The notes: generated from the letters alone by a model not told the origin. A stretch of 64,000 nucleotides of DNA from Dysgonomonas sp. UBA5412 (GCA_002409595.1 DHNQ01000021.1:26188-90187); one strand, 5' to 3'. Positions 17,401 through 26,680 are shown, numbered from the stretch's first letter. Translations and numbers: made by a program.

Positions 17401-17629
17401 TTTTATCGAAAACGGGTCGTACCTTAAAATGAGGAATGTGCAATTGGGCTATTCGATTCCACCATCATTATTAGGAAAGATAAAACTTAGCAAATTGCGA
17501 GTTTATGCAAGTGGACAGAACTTGTTTACAATCAAAAGCAAGAGTTTTACAGGACAAGACCCTGAAAATCCTAATTATGGATATCCTATTCCTATCACGT
17601 TTACATTGGGTCTAAATGCAACTTTCTAA
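14495..17629 (+). CDS. SusC-family TonB-dependent outer-membrane transporter, fructan locus
   Basis: The 1044-residue protein has a signal peptide ending near YGQ, a carboxypeptidase-regulatory-like domain (about residues 25-105) and a TonB-dependent plug containing GRVAGMQVTDN and IRIRGIGTMNNNDPLYIIDG. A beta-barrel follows to a C-terminal phenylalanine (LGLNATF). SusC proteins import oligosaccharides across the outer membrane, powered by TonB, with a SusD lid. The gene heads a plus-strand series with susD 22 bases behind. Substrate is inferred from the GH32 enzymes, DUF4960 protein and fructokinase downstream: fructo-oligosaccharides, most likely from levan. Regulation probably comes from the hybrid two-component regulator at 26704. 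Confidence 0.95.
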   Translation: MMKKMRKIFLLFLFSYCGFSYGQNIEVKGVVKSKTDNETLIGVSVTVKHKTTGTVTDIDGNYHLSVLPSDTLSFSYVGFKTREIAVKGIPTIDVDLEEDSHILNEIVAVGYRTERKADLTGAVSVVKVDEMMSTAENNAMKALQGRVAGMQVTDNGGPAGKATIRIRGIGTMNNNDPLYIIDGVPSQGGMHELNSNDIESIQVLRDASAASIYGSRAANGVIIITTKKGKNGVLKVDFDSYVTVSAFHSRMKMLNSNEYAGVLWKASVNDGIDPNSNGLGIYYNELTDANGRRTLNNVYFPKQYYDKAGNKLIPGNTDWFDEITRTGVAQSYNLSVTNGTDKGNYFFSLGYYDNNGLVKYTDFSRISARINSDYKLFGDIVTIGENLSINRTSEVEQPYQITEAAMMAVPFIPVHTADGSGWGGPVRSLPDRQNPARLVYHNKDNRYNYWRTFGNAFINIRPMEGLNFRSNFGVDYGNFYKRSLNHSYVSGFLEESQEKNYSLIEQSHWMKWNWSNTATYDFQIGKNRFETLVGMEMFNQDDINFSVQANNFALESPDYMWPSLGTGAITGGGNATGYKLLSFFGKVNYAYDDKYLASVTVRRDGSSRFHKDHRWGTFPAFNLGWRLTQESFMESTKDYISDLKLRFGWGQNGNQEIGNYSIYDIYTPYYGVTGDYIWAGNGVWNTSYDLNGKGSGQLDSGFKRDRLGNPNLKWETTTQTNIGLDFAFFENKLYGSAEYYIKKTKDILVEPPYAGVKGEGATQWVNGAGMENKGFELSVGYRNETSFGLSYDINANLSTNKNKVTTLPESVINAYGGNGKWDNILGRPYQSYYGYVADGIFKSQEELDQHARQGGKDLGRIRYRDLNNDGYIDEDDQTWIGDPYPSFMYGVNINLAYKNFDLVMFFQGIHNVDVVNDVKKHTDFWSVVDVYSNKGERLLNAYDPVSNPNSNIPSIAYTDANNEARFSTYFIENGSYLKMRNVQLGYSIPPSLLGKIKLSKLRVYASGQNLFTIKSKSFTGQDPENPNYGYPIPITFTLGLNATF

Positions 17630-17651
17630 TCCATAAAAACGAATTGTCAAA

Positions 17652-19328
17652 ATGAAAAAAATAAAATATACAATATTTGCTTTAGCAGCAATATTAACAA
17701 CTGCCAGTTGTAATTACCTTGATACCGATCCGCAGGGTATAATGACTAAAGAAGAGGTCAAAACTCAGGCTGAAGGCTTGGTTACGGCAGCCTATTCTTC
17801 ACTAGGAAATGATCATTACGATGTACCATTTAGTCTTTGGCCATACGGAAATGTACGTTCCGATGATGCTTATAAAGGAGGAGGAGATATTAATGATGTT
17901 CAACATTTTCATAATTACGAAACAGCTCAAAACATTGATCCTACCTTTGGTGAAGCAGACCGTCTATGGTTTAATTGCTTTCAGGCCATTTCGAGAACTA
18001 ATACAGCATTAGCCACATTACAACAAGTTAGTTCCGATGAAATGCCACTACGAGATACACGTATGGGAGAGATGTATTTTGTCAGAGGGCATTTTTATTT
18101 TATGCTGAAGATCGTATTTGGTCATATCCCTTATGTAGATGAAACTACTCCGGATAACGCTTACGAAAGCACCCCAAATACATTGTCTAACGATGAACAG
18201 TGGGCATTGATAGCAGGGGATTTCAAAAAAGCTTATGATCTGTTGCCAACCAGCCAGACGCAAGTAGGGCGTGCCAACAAATATGCAGCTGCTGCGTACC
18301 TTGCAAAAGCATATTTGTATAAAGCATATCGTCAGGATGAAAAAAATAATATGACGAATATAGATGCTGCCGATCTTGAAAATGTCTTGACATATACTTC
18401 TTTTGCAATGACTTCAGGCTATGCCTTAGAACCTGATTTTGCATTCAACTTTCTGCCGGGAGGATATCAGAATGGAAAAGAATCAATGTTTGCTGTTCAG
18501 TATTCAATCGATGACGGTACTCAATATGGAAGACTAAATTGGGGCGATGTTCTATCTACACCTCAGAAATTAGGATGTTGTGATTTTCACAAACCGAGCC
18601 AAAATCTTGTAAATGCATTTAAGACGAGTGATGGTATTCCTCAATTTGAGACATATAACAATCAGGATTACAATATGTCGGGGGATAAATCTGACCCACG
18701 TTTATTTCATACAGTCGCAATGCCGGGACTTCCTTACAAATATAATTCGGAATTGATTTACGAAAGGGATTGGAACCGTAACTCTAACGTATATGGAGTA
18801 TATGCATCGTTAAAAGAGAATGTAGATCCTTCTTGCGACTGTTTTGTAAATATTAATCCATTTCGTGGAAATTCCAAAAACCGTATCATATTGCGTTTTG
18901 CAGATGTATTGCTGATGCGTGCCGAAGCTTTGATCGAACTTAATAGAAGTGATGAAGCTCTGTCATATATCAACCAGATTCGTGAACGCGCAAAACGTAG
19001 CACAACTTTAACCGGCTACGCACCAAATATGTCTGTATCTACTTATGTTCCGGGTAAAAATTGTACTTGGACTCAAGACTTTGCTCGCGAAGCTTTAAGA
19101 TGGGAACGTCGTCTCGAATTTGCAATGGAAGGCAACCGTTTCTTTGATCTGGTTCGTTGGGGTATTGCAGATCAGGTTATTAATGAATATTATACATCTG
19201 AAGCTAGTCGTCGCGCAACCATATATTCAGGAGCTCGTTTTACAAAGAACAAAAATGAATATATTCCGATTCCTCAAAATCAGATCGGATATGTGAAAGG
19301 CATCTACAAGCAAAACTATGGATGGTAA
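17652..19328 (+). CDS. SusD-family surface glycan-binding lipoprotein, fructan locus
   Basis: The 558-residue protein starts with a lipoprotein signal peptide (LTTASC lipobox, Cys near residue 20) and has the RagB/SusD architecture. Early TPR-like helices include MYFVRGHFYFMLKIVFG and NKYAAAAYLAKAYLYKAY. The C-terminal signature is REALRWERRLEFAMEGNRFF followed by DLVRWG. SusD caps the SusC barrel at the cell surface and binds the glycan. It lies directly after its SusC partner. The substrate assignment to fructan comes from neighbouring genes. Confidence 0.95.
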   Translation: MKKIKYTIFALAAILTTASCNYLDTDPQGIMTKEEVKTQAEGLVTAAYSSLGNDHYDVPFSLWPYGNVRSDDAYKGGGDINDVQHFHNYETAQNIDPTFGEADRLWFNCFQAISRTNTALATLQQVSSDEMPLRDTRMGEMYFVRGHFYFMLKIVFGHIPYVDETTPDNAYESTPNTLSNDEQWALIAGDFKKAYDLLPTSQTQVGRANKYAAAAYLAKAYLYKAYRQDEKNNMTNIDAADLENVLTYTSFAMTSGYALEPDFAFNFLPGGYQNGKESMFAVQYSIDDGTQYGRLNWGDVLSTPQKLGCCDFHKPSQNLVNAFKTSDGIPQFETYNNQDYNMSGDKSDPRLFHTVAMPGLPYKYNSELIYERDWNRNSNVYGVYASLKENVDPSCDCFVNINPFRGNSKNRIILRFADVLLMRAEALIELNRSDEALSYINQIRERAKRSTTLTGYAPNMSVSTYVPGKNCTWTQDFAREALRWERRLEFAMEGNRFFDLVRWGIADQVINEYYTSEASRRATIYSGARFTKNKNEYIPIPQNQIGYVKGIYKQNYGW

Positions 19329-19364
19329 TCATAAGCTAATACCGTAAAACAAAAAAGAAATAGA

Positions 19365-20735
19365 ATGAAAACATTATCAAATAAATTGCTATATATCCTT
19401 ACATTCATCCTAGGGCTTTCTTTTGTAGCCTGCGATGACAGTAATAAAGGAGATCTTATTGTCAATGTAGATGTATCTATCCTTTCATTTAAGGCTAATG
19501 GGATAGAAGGAGTAATAGACGATGAGGCACAGACCATATCTATTTACGCACCTTGGTCGCAAGCTATTACGTCAATGACTACCGAAATTGAAGTACCTAA
19601 AGGAGCCACAGTAACTCCGGCTAATGCCTCGAATGTCAATCTTGCCGAAGGCGCTAATTATCGAGTACTTAATGGTAATCTGTATTGGGATTATACAGTA
19701 AAGGCAGAATATAGTAAGATGCTCACATTTGCTATTGGTAGCTATAAAGGTAAAATCGACTATAATACGGGTGAAATCACTGTCAAATATCCGATAGGTT
19801 TATCTTTAACAAATCTATCTCCTGTATTTACCACTACACCGGGAGCTACAGTTGAGCCTAAATCGGGGACTGTTAACGATTTTACAAAACCGGTAAAATA
19901 CACTATCTCATATATGGGCGAGACTTTTGATTATACAGTAACAGTTATTCCATCCAACTTTGAGCCGATTGCGTTTCTTGGCACAGCCGAGTCTGCATCT
20001 GCCATTGCCGATGAAGACGAAAAAGCTGCATATAAATGGTTTAGTGAAAATGTTGCAGACTTCACATATATATCATTAAGCGATATAAAGGATGATAAAG
20101 TAAATGTCAACAACTTTAAAGTAATCTGGTGGCATCTGGATGGGGATGATAGTAATTTGCCTACCGATGCGACCGGATCATCCGTTGTCAATAAATTGAA
20201 AGACTATTATCAGAATGGAGGCTCATTTTTCCTTTCTTCGTGGGCTGTGCAATATGTTGCAAATCTGGGAATAGCAAAAGACGGTAAAGCTGTGAATAAT
20301 ATGTGGGGACAAGGAAATACAGCATTTACTATAGATGACGATTGGGGTATCTGCTTCAAAGGGAATGAATCTCATCCGATCTTTGAAGGATTGGCTCGCA
20401 AAGCCGGATCGGATAATGTTGCCTTCCTTTTAAGTAAAGGTGTTAAGGCAAAAGCTCACAATGCCCTTTGGAACTTCGAGTGGGGTGATTATGCTAACAA
20501 TGTTCCGAAATGGACTGCTGAAAATGGAGCTGTTAATCTGGCTAGTTTTCATTGGAATGTAGACATGAACAGATCTGGAATTTTTGAATATCCAAAATCC
20601 GGAACTAGTGGACGTGCTATCTGTATCGGATTGGAAAGTTACGATTGGTATAATGAAGATAATTCTCCCGAAAATACCTACGTTGGTAATATTGAATTGT
20701 TAACATCAAATATTCTTGAATATCTTTCAGAATAA
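19365..20735 (+). CDS. DUF4960-type surface glycan-binding lipoprotein of the fructan locus
   Basis: The 456-residue protein has a lipobox (LSFVAC) followed by acidic residues (DDSNKGD), which resembles the Bacteroides surface-export signal. Two repeated beta-sandwich segments occupy about residues 30-200. The remaining half has a glutamine-amidotransferase-like or DUF4960-like fold with ISLSDIKDDKVNVNNFKVIWW and LASFHWNVDMNRSG. The position after susD matches BT1761 of the Bacteroides thetaiotaomicron levan locus, a surface levan-binding protein. No catalytic function is expected. It is followed by a hairpin and then by the enzyme genes. Confidence 0.82.
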   Translation: MKTLSNKLLYILTFILGLSFVACDDSNKGDLIVNVDVSILSFKANGIEGVIDDEAQTISIYAPWSQAITSMTTEIEVPKGATVTPANASNVNLAEGANYRVLNGNLYWDYTVKAEYSKMLTFAIGSYKGKIDYNTGEITVKYPIGLSLTNLSPVFTTTPGATVEPKSGTVNDFTKPVKYTISYMGETFDYTVTVIPSNFEPIAFLGTAESASAIADEDEKAAYKWFSENVADFTYISLSDIKDDKVNVNNFKVIWWHLDGDDSNLPTDATGSSVVNKLKDYYQNGGSFFLSSWAVQYVANLGIAKDGKAVNNMWGQGNTAFTIDDDWGICFKGNESHPIFEGLARKAGSDNVAFLLSKGVKAKAHNALWNFEWGDYANNVPKWTAENGAVNLASFHWNVDMNRSGIFEYPKSGTSGRAICIGLESYDWYNEDNSPENTYVGNIELLTSNILEYLSE

Positions 20736-20751
20736 ACAAATAAATAAGTCA

Positions 20752-20786
20752 GGCAATCTGGCATGTAATAAAGATGTCGGATTGCC
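20752..20786 (+). other. Intercistronic hairpin between fructan binding proteins and enzymes
   Basis: GGCAATCTGGCAT pairs with ATGTCGGATTGCC (13 bp with two G-U pairs) around a 9-base loop. No U-tract follows, so a transcript-processing or stability role is more likely than full termination. Confidence 0.65.
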
Positions 20787-20808
20787 ATTATTTCAAAAAT
20801 AGAATACG

Positions 20809-22299
20809 ATGAATTTAAAATATACACTAGCTACCCTTTCATTATGCACGCTAAGTTTCTTTGCATGCAATAATGATCACGATTATGTAAGTAATGATCC
20901 TAATGCGGCAATGGATGCGCCTGTGTGCTATGACGTGAATGATGTGGTATTTGATTATAAAATATTCTTTCATCCTCATAATGCTTGGGTTGGAGACCCT
21001 ATGCCATTCTTCGAAAATGGAAAGTTCCATGTGTTTTACCTTCAGGACGAACGCCCTGCAGGAAGCACCTTCCATCCTTGGTATCTTACTACCACTACCG
21101 ATTTTGTAAATTATGAAGATAAAGGCGAAGCAATTCCTTGTGGAGAAGATAAATCTCAGGAGGATGCTTTGGGAACAGGCTCTGTATTTAAGAATGGAAA
21201 TACATATTATGCTTTTTATACAGCACATAATGGCGATTTAGACCCGAAAGAGAAAATCTATTTTGCTACTTCATCCGACTTGAATACGTGGACAAAGCAA
21301 CCATCATTTAGCTTCGAAGCCCCTAATGGATATGACCGTAATGAATTTCGGGATCCGATAGTATTTAAAGAAGGAGAAAGCTTCAAAATGTTGTTGAGTA
21401 CCAGAGCCGATGTTGGTGGAGGAGCTTGGAAAGGTGTGGTTGCTCAATTCGAATCCGATGATTTATTAAATTGGGTTCCCGATGCCAAAAATCCATTCTT
21501 TTATATAGATAATGACGCTTTTATGGTCGAATGCCCGGACGTATTTATTGATGGAAATTATCAATATCTCATTTATTCTGGAATTGACGATCGTTTAGTA
21601 CATTACAAATATCGCAAAAATGGTTCTACCGAGTGGATCACACCTGCTAATAGTGCTTTAGATGGTATCGCTTTTTATGCTGCTAAAACAGCATCTGATG
21701 GCAATAATCGCTATTTATTCGGATGGATTCCAAGCAAGGGGGGATATAAAGATGACGGCGTATATGATTGGGGTGGATCTTTGGCAGTTCATCGTTTGAT
21801 CCAAAATGCTGATGGTACACTCAATGTATCTATTGCAGAATCTCTTAATAATAATTTTACTGAAACCACAACGATTGATCCGACCGAATTTAATTCTTCG
21901 GAACGTGAACAAAAAGTATTTGATCGCTTAGATAAAGGTGCTTCTAAAATATCTGCAAAAATAAAAGCCGGATCGGCGACTAATTTTGGCTTCTCATTTG
22001 GTGTTTGTGGAAATCAGCGCGAAGTGTACGATTTAATATTTGATTTAGAAAACAATCAATTACGACTAGATAAGAATGTGAGAGGACAAACTCCAACTAC
22101 AACAACTTCTATTAATCTTCCTGTTCCTGCGAATAAGGAATTTGATGTTACCATCATTACCGAAGGTTCTATTGCTGTTGTATATGTAAACAATCAGATC
22201 GCTTTGTCTACTCGTATCTATAAAATGAATCAGAATCCATGGGGTATATTCTCTAATGCGGGTTCTGTAACATTCTCAGACGTGAAACTTTCAAAATAA
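20809..22299 (+). CDS. GH32 glycoside hydrolase, probable surface endo-levanase
   Basis: The 496-residue lipoprotein (lipobox SFFAC, followed by NNDHD, an acidic surface-export-like sequence) has the GH32 five-bladed propeller and a C-terminal beta-sandwich. The nucleophile region is AWVGDPMPFF in place of the usual WMNDPNG, with the Asp kept. The FRDP motif is EFRDPIVF near residue 183, and the acid/base Glu is in MVECPDVF. The gene position and surface signal match BT1760, the endo-acting levanase of Bacteroides thetaiotaomicron. It would cut beta-2,6-fructan at the surface for import. The exact linkage preference is inferred. Confidence 0.87.
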   Translation: MNLKYTLATLSLCTLSFFACNNDHDYVSNDPNAAMDAPVCYDVNDVVFDYKIFFHPHNAWVGDPMPFFENGKFHVFYLQDERPAGSTFHPWYLTTTTDFVNYEDKGEAIPCGEDKSQEDALGTGSVFKNGNTYYAFYTAHNGDLDPKEKIYFATSSDLNTWTKQPSFSFEAPNGYDRNEFRDPIVFKEGESFKMLLSTRADVGGGAWKGVVAQFESDDLLNWVPDAKNPFFYIDNDAFMVECPDVFIDGNYQYLIYSGIDDRLVHYKYRKNGSTEWITPANSALDGIAFYAAKTASDGNNRYLFGWIPSKGGYKDDGVYDWGGSLAVHRLIQNADGTLNVSIAESLNNNFTETTTIDPTEFNSSEREQKVFDRLDKGASKISAKIKAGSATNFGFSFGVCGNQREVYDLIFDLENNQLRLDKNVRGQTPTTTTSINLPVPANKEFDVTIITEGSIAVVYVNNQIALSTRIYKMNQNPWGIFSNAGSVTFSDVKLSK

Positions 22300-22305
22300 A
22301 AATAG

Positions 22306-24519
22306 ATGGATTATAAATTAAAAATATGCAGTGGGCTACTTTGTCTTAGCCTTATCGGTTGTAGTACAAAATCAGATATCGTTATAGATGATTTTGAATC
22401 TGGAAATTTTGATAAATGGACGGTAGAGGGAGACGCCTTTGGTGCTGTACCTGCTTCAGGGAGTTATGCCGGTCAGCAAAATGTAGAAGGATTTCAAGGA
22501 AAATTCCTTGCTAATAGTTTTAACGGAGGAGACGATTCTCGTGGTACACTCGTGTCGCAGGAATTTAATATAGAAAGAGACTATATTAATTTTCTTATAG
22601 GAGGAGGTATGCATGCAGATACATATATAGAACTCGAAGTTGGAGGGAAGAGTATCTACAAATCTCGTTCTGTGGTAGAAACAGAAACTCTGCAATGGAT
22701 GACATGGGATGTGAAAGATTATCAAGGACAGAAAGCTGTTATCCGCATTGTTGATAATCAACGTGGTGGATGGGGACATATTCTCATAGACCAGATAGAA
22801 CAAGGAAATAAAGTAAAAAGTGTATTTATGGTAAATCATAAACTAACATTTGATGCTGAAAAGCAATTCTTATTATTACCGATAGAAGATAATGGACCCG
22901 AGTCTCACATTCAACTGTCAGTAGACGGGCAAGACATCGGTGTACCAATGCACATTCGTGTAGCACAAGCTAAAGTCGATTATTGGGTTCCTATTAATAT
23001 TGCAAATTATAAAGGAAAGAAGGTCGAATTGACTTTCGATCATGTAAAAACAACAGATATAGGTTTTGAGCAAATAAAACAATCAGACTCTTTCGATTTC
23101 AATTACGGAGAACAATATCGTCCATTATACCATTTTTCAGCTCAGTACGGATGGATCAATGATCCTAATGGAATGGTATATCATAATGGCGAATATCATT
23201 TGTTCTTTCAATATAACCCATACGGTTCTAAGTGGGCTAATATGAATTGGGGACATACTGTGAGCAAGGATTTGAAGAAATGGGAATATATGCCGGTAGC
23301 ATTAGCTCCCGATTCACTAGGTGCAATATTTTCAGGAAGTGCTGTAATAGATAAAAATAATACTGCCGGATTTGGAAAAGATGCAATGATTGCAATTTAT
23401 ACATCAGCCGGAGCAGCTCAAACCCAATCCATTGCATATAGTACAGATAATGGACGTACATTTACTAAATACGATCAAAATCCGGTCTTGGCAGATCCTA
23501 AGATTGCTGATTTCCGTGATCCTAAAGTCTTTTGGCATACACCTTCAGATCAATGGGTGATGTCTTTAGCTACATCTCAAACTATTTCATTCTATGGCTC
23601 TAAAAACCTGAAGGAATGGAATAAGCTAAGCGAATTCGGAGAAGGCATTGGCGCACATGGTGGAGTCTGGGAATGTCCCGATTTATTTCCTTTAACGTAT
23701 AATGGACAGACTAAATGGGTATTATTCGTTAGTATTAACCCCGGAGGACCTAATGGAGGAAGTGCTACTCAGTACTTTATCGGAAACTTTGATGGCAAAA
23801 CGTTTAAACCAGAGAGTATGGATTATCCGTTATGGCTAGACTACGGACGTGATAACTACGCCGGAGTGACTTGGAGTAATATTCCTGCAAGCGATGGACG
23901 CCACTTATTTATTGGGTGGATGAATAACTGGGATTATGCAAATCTATTGCCGATAGTTAATTTCCGTGGAGCGATGACTATTCCTCGCGAATTACATTTG
24001 GCTCATAACGGTAAACATTTGGTTGTAGCTAATCCTCCGGCAAAAGAAATGCTTGGATTGAGAAGAGATGCTGTGAAAATAGAAAATACACAAGTCGATA
24101 AATCATATAAGATAGAAAAATTGTTGAAAGACAATCAAGGAGCCTATGAGATAGAGTTTACTGCTAAAGTAGGGAATACTGATAATTTCGAATTTAAGTT
24201 GGAAAACCTAAAAGGAGAGAACGTGCGTTTTATCTTTGATCTGGCTAAAAATACTCTTTCTGTCGACCGTTCTAAGAGTGGACTTATCGATTTTAGTAAT
24301 AACTTTGCTTCAGCTGTAATTGATGCCCCTTTGGTGAAAAAAGAAACATATAAAGTAAGGTTGCTAGTTGATAAAGCATCTACCGAGTTGTTTATAAATG
24401 ATGGAGAGTTAGTGCAGACCAATACGGTTTTCCCTACCGAGCCATATAATTCATTGATCTTTGAAGCTACTGGCGGAACAATGAATGTGGAAGATATTAA
24501 TATCTACAATTTAAAATAA
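22306..24519 (+). CDS. GH32 exo-fructosidase with N-terminal DUF4980-type domain
   Basis: The 737-residue lipoprotein (LIGC lipobox) begins with an extra beta-sandwich region of about 260 residues of DUF4980 type. The GH32 catalytic propeller follows. It shows WINDPNGMVYHNGEYHLFFQ (nucleophile Asp), FRDPKVFWH and WECPDLF (acid/base Glu), so all three catalytic motifs are canonical. A C-terminal beta-sandwich ends the protein. No acidic run follows the lipid cysteine, so a periplasmic position is likely. It would release fructose from imported oligosaccharides for the adjacent permease and kinase. It starts 6 bases after the preceding GH32 gene. Confidence 0.93.
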   Translation: MDYKLKICSGLLCLSLIGCSTKSDIVIDDFESGNFDKWTVEGDAFGAVPASGSYAGQQNVEGFQGKFLANSFNGGDDSRGTLVSQEFNIERDYINFLIGGGMHADTYIELEVGGKSIYKSRSVVETETLQWMTWDVKDYQGQKAVIRIVDNQRGGWGHILIDQIEQGNKVKSVFMVNHKLTFDAEKQFLLLPIEDNGPESHIQLSVDGQDIGVPMHIRVAQAKVDYWVPINIANYKGKKVELTFDHVKTTDIGFEQIKQSDSFDFNYGEQYRPLYHFSAQYGWINDPNGMVYHNGEYHLFFQYNPYGSKWANMNWGHTVSKDLKKWEYMPVALAPDSLGAIFSGSAVIDKNNTAGFGKDAMIAIYTSAGAAQTQSIAYSTDNGRTFTKYDQNPVLADPKIADFRDPKVFWHTPSDQWVMSLATSQTISFYGSKNLKEWNKLSEFGEGIGAHGGVWECPDLFPLTYNGQTKWVLFVSINPGGPNGGSATQYFIGNFDGKTFKPESMDYPLWLDYGRDNYAGVTWSNIPASDGRHLFIGWMNNWDYANLLPIVNFRGAMTIPRELHLAHNGKHLVVANPPAKEMLGLRRDAVKIENTQVDKSYKIEKLLKDNQGAYEIEFTAKVGNTDNFEFKLENLKGENVRFIFDLAKNTLSVDRSKSGLIDFSNNFASAVIDAPLVKKETYKVRLLVDKASTELFINDGELVQTNTVFPTEPYNSLIFEATGGTMNVEDINIYNLK

Positions 24520-24529
24520 AAAGAATTAA

Positions 24530-25690
24530 ATGAAACAAAAAAGTGTATATGCAAGTCTATTACCTGTAATGCTGGCTTTTTTCTGTATGGGATTTGTCGA
24601 CCTTGTAGGTGTTGCATCTAATTATGTAAAAGCCGATTTAACGCTGAGCGATACAGAAGCCAATCTATTCCCGTCGATGGTCTTCTTTTGGTTTTTACTT
24701 TTTTCCGTACCCACAGGGGTTTTGATGGGAAAGATTGGGCGGCGCAAAACTGTGATAATCAGTCTTGTTATTACAGCTCTTTCTTTGGTGGTACCGATGT
24801 TAAGTTATTCGTACACCTCTATGCTTGTTTCCTTTTCCCTACTCGGTATAGGAAATACATTGATGCAAGTTTCGCTAAACCCTCTTTTATCTACTATTGT
24901 AAAAGGCGATAAACTTGCCAGTTCATTGACTTTTGGTCAGTTTGTGAAAGCCATAGCTTCATTTATAGCTCCTATCATAATGGCAAGAGCAGCGTTAATG
25001 TTCGATAATTGGCGATTGCTATTCCCTCTATTTATGGTGATAGCTATACTTGCTACCCTTTGGCTTGGATTTACGTCCATTCAGGAAGAAAAGAATGACA
25101 GCAAAAATGCTTCATTCAAAGAATGTTTTGCTTTATTGGGTAATAAGTTTATATTACTTTGTTTCTTAGGGATAATGTGCCATGTAGGGATAGATGTTGG
25201 TGTAAATGCGACAGCACCTAAAATCTTGATGGAAAGATTAGGTATGAGCCTGCAAGACGCTACATATTCTACCAGTGTTTATTTCTTGTTCCGCACTATA
25301 GGCTGTTTTGCCGGAGCATTTATTCTTGCTAGGTTTTCTTCTAAAAAGTTCTTTGCTATTAGTGTGGCTTGTATGATTTTATCTATGATCGGATTTTTTA
25401 TCTTCGATGCAAAAATTGCATTATACATCGCTATTGCCTTAGTTGGGTTTGGAAATTCGAATGTCTTCTCTATCATTTTCTCTCAAGCACTGCTTCAAAA
25501 TCCTGATAAGAAAAATGAAACTTCAGGGTTGATGATTATGGGACTTTTTGGTGGTACAATTTTCCCTTTCTTCATGGGATTGGCAACCGATTCTTTGTCA
25601 TCACAAGTTGGAGCGTTGGCTGTAATGTGTATCGGTGTTGTTTATCTGCTTTTCATGTCCTTCAAATTGAAAGAGGATACAGTGGCATAA
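24530..25690 (+). CDS. MFS sugar permease (FucP/GlcP-like), probable fructose importer
   Basis: The 386-residue protein has about twelve hydrophobic segments and the MFS loop motif GVLMGKIGRRKTVI between helices 2 and 3. A central hydrophilic loop (QEEKNDSKNASFKEC) separates the halves. It starts 10 bases after the exo-fructosidase and is followed by a fructokinase, so it probably moves the released fructose across the inner membrane. The start (MKQKSVYASLLPVMLAFFCMG) enters directly into helix 1, as in relatives. Fructose specificity is inferred from context. Confidence 0.88.
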   Translation: MKQKSVYASLLPVMLAFFCMGFVDLVGVASNYVKADLTLSDTEANLFPSMVFFWFLLFSVPTGVLMGKIGRRKTVIISLVITALSLVVPMLSYSYTSMLVSFSLLGIGNTLMQVSLNPLLSTIVKGDKLASSLTFGQFVKAIASFIAPIIMARAALMFDNWRLLFPLFMVIAILATLWLGFTSIQEEKNDSKNASFKECFALLGNKFILLCFLGIMCHVGIDVGVNATAPKILMERLGMSLQDATYSTSVYFLFRTIGCFAGAFILARFSSKKFFAISVACMILSMIGFFIFDAKIALYIAIALVGFGNSNVFSIIFSQALLQNPDKKNETSGLMIMGLFGGTIFPFFMGLATDSLSSQVGALAVMCIGVVYLLFMSFKLKEDTVA

Positions 25691-25725
25691 TGAACTAAAG
25701 ATCAATATAAATAATAAAATATAGA

Positions 25726-26613
25726 ATGAAAAATATTGTTGTAGGACTAGGTGAAATTCTTTGGGATGTATTTCCCGAACGAAAAATTTTAGGAGGAGCA
25801 CCGGCTAACTTTGCATATCATGTATCTCAATTTGGTTTTAACGGATATGCCGTAAGTGCTATTGGCGAAGATCTTTTAGGTAAAGAAATCTTATCCAGCC
25901 TGGAAGATAAGAAGCTTAATTACTTGATTGAAACAACTGATTTTCCGACAGGAACGGTTCAGGTAACCCTCGATAAATCGGGTGTACCTCAATATGAGAT
26001 TTGTGAAAATGTAGCTTGGGATAATATACCATTTACTCCTCGCACCGAAAATCTTGCAAAAAATACGCAGACTGTTTGTTTTGGCTCTTTAGCTCAGCGA
26101 AGTCCTGTTTCTCGCGAAACTATTCGCAAATTTATTGCAGCCATGCCTGAAGATAGTTTGAAAATATTTGATATTAATCTACGTTTAGAATATTATACCA
26201 AAGAGATTATTGAAGAATCATTGCAGATGGCGAATATGATGAAAATCAATGATGAAGAAGTCTTAAAGGTAGCAACATTATTTGGATGGGATGGTGAAGA
26301 ACAAGATATCTGCAAAAGACTATTAAGTGAATATAATCTTGATATTCTCATTCTCACTAAAGGCACAGAAGGTAGCTTTGTATTCACACCTCGCCAAACA
26401 TCATATCAGCCTACTCCAAAGGTACATGTGGCTGATACCGTAGGTGCAGGCGACTCTTTTACTGCTGCTTTTGTAGCTGCCTATCTGCATGGAGAACGCA
26501 TTGAGGACGCTCATCAATTGGCGGTAGAAGTTTCCGCTTATGTTTGCGTACAACATGGAGCTATGCCGAAGCTAGCGGATGCCTATCTTGAATTGTTTCG
26601 AAACAGAGGTTAG
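25726..26613 (+). CDS. PfkB-family fructokinase
   Basis: This 295-residue cytoplasmic kinase phosphorylates fructose, most likely to fructose-6-phosphate. The N-terminal substrate signature is GEILWDVFPERKILGGAPAN, and the C-terminal PfkB signature is DTVGAGDSFTAAF near residue 240, containing the catalytic Asp. It is the last gene before a strong hairpin terminator. Together with the upstream permease and GH32 enzymes it completes fructan use. A related ribokinase or other sugar kinase role is less likely in this setting. Confidence 0.92.
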   Translation: MKNIVVGLGEILWDVFPERKILGGAPANFAYHVSQFGFNGYAVSAIGEDLLGKEILSSLEDKKLNYLIETTDFPTGTVQVTLDKSGVPQYEICENVAWDNIPFTPRTENLAKNTQTVCFGSLAQRSPVSRETIRKFIAAMPEDSLKIFDINLRLEYYTKEIIEESLQMANMMKINDEEVLKVATLFGWDGEEQDICKRLLSEYNLDILILTKGTEGSFVFTPRQTSYQPTPKVHVADTVGAGDSFTAAFVAAYLHGERIEDAHQLAVEVSAYVCVQHGAMPKLADAYLELFRNRG

Positions 26614-26632
26614 TCTCTGATTTTATACTGTT

Positions 26633-26670
26633 AAAAAGTACTATTATATATAAATACAATAGTACTTTTT
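26633..26670 (+). terminator. Terminator of the fructan operon
   Basis: AAAAAGTACTATT pairs with AATAGTACTTTTT (13 bp) around a 12-base loop and ends in a T-run. It separates the fructokinase from the regulator gene, which has its own -7 box just behind. Confidence 0.88.
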
Positions 26671-26680
26671 GTATTTTTAT

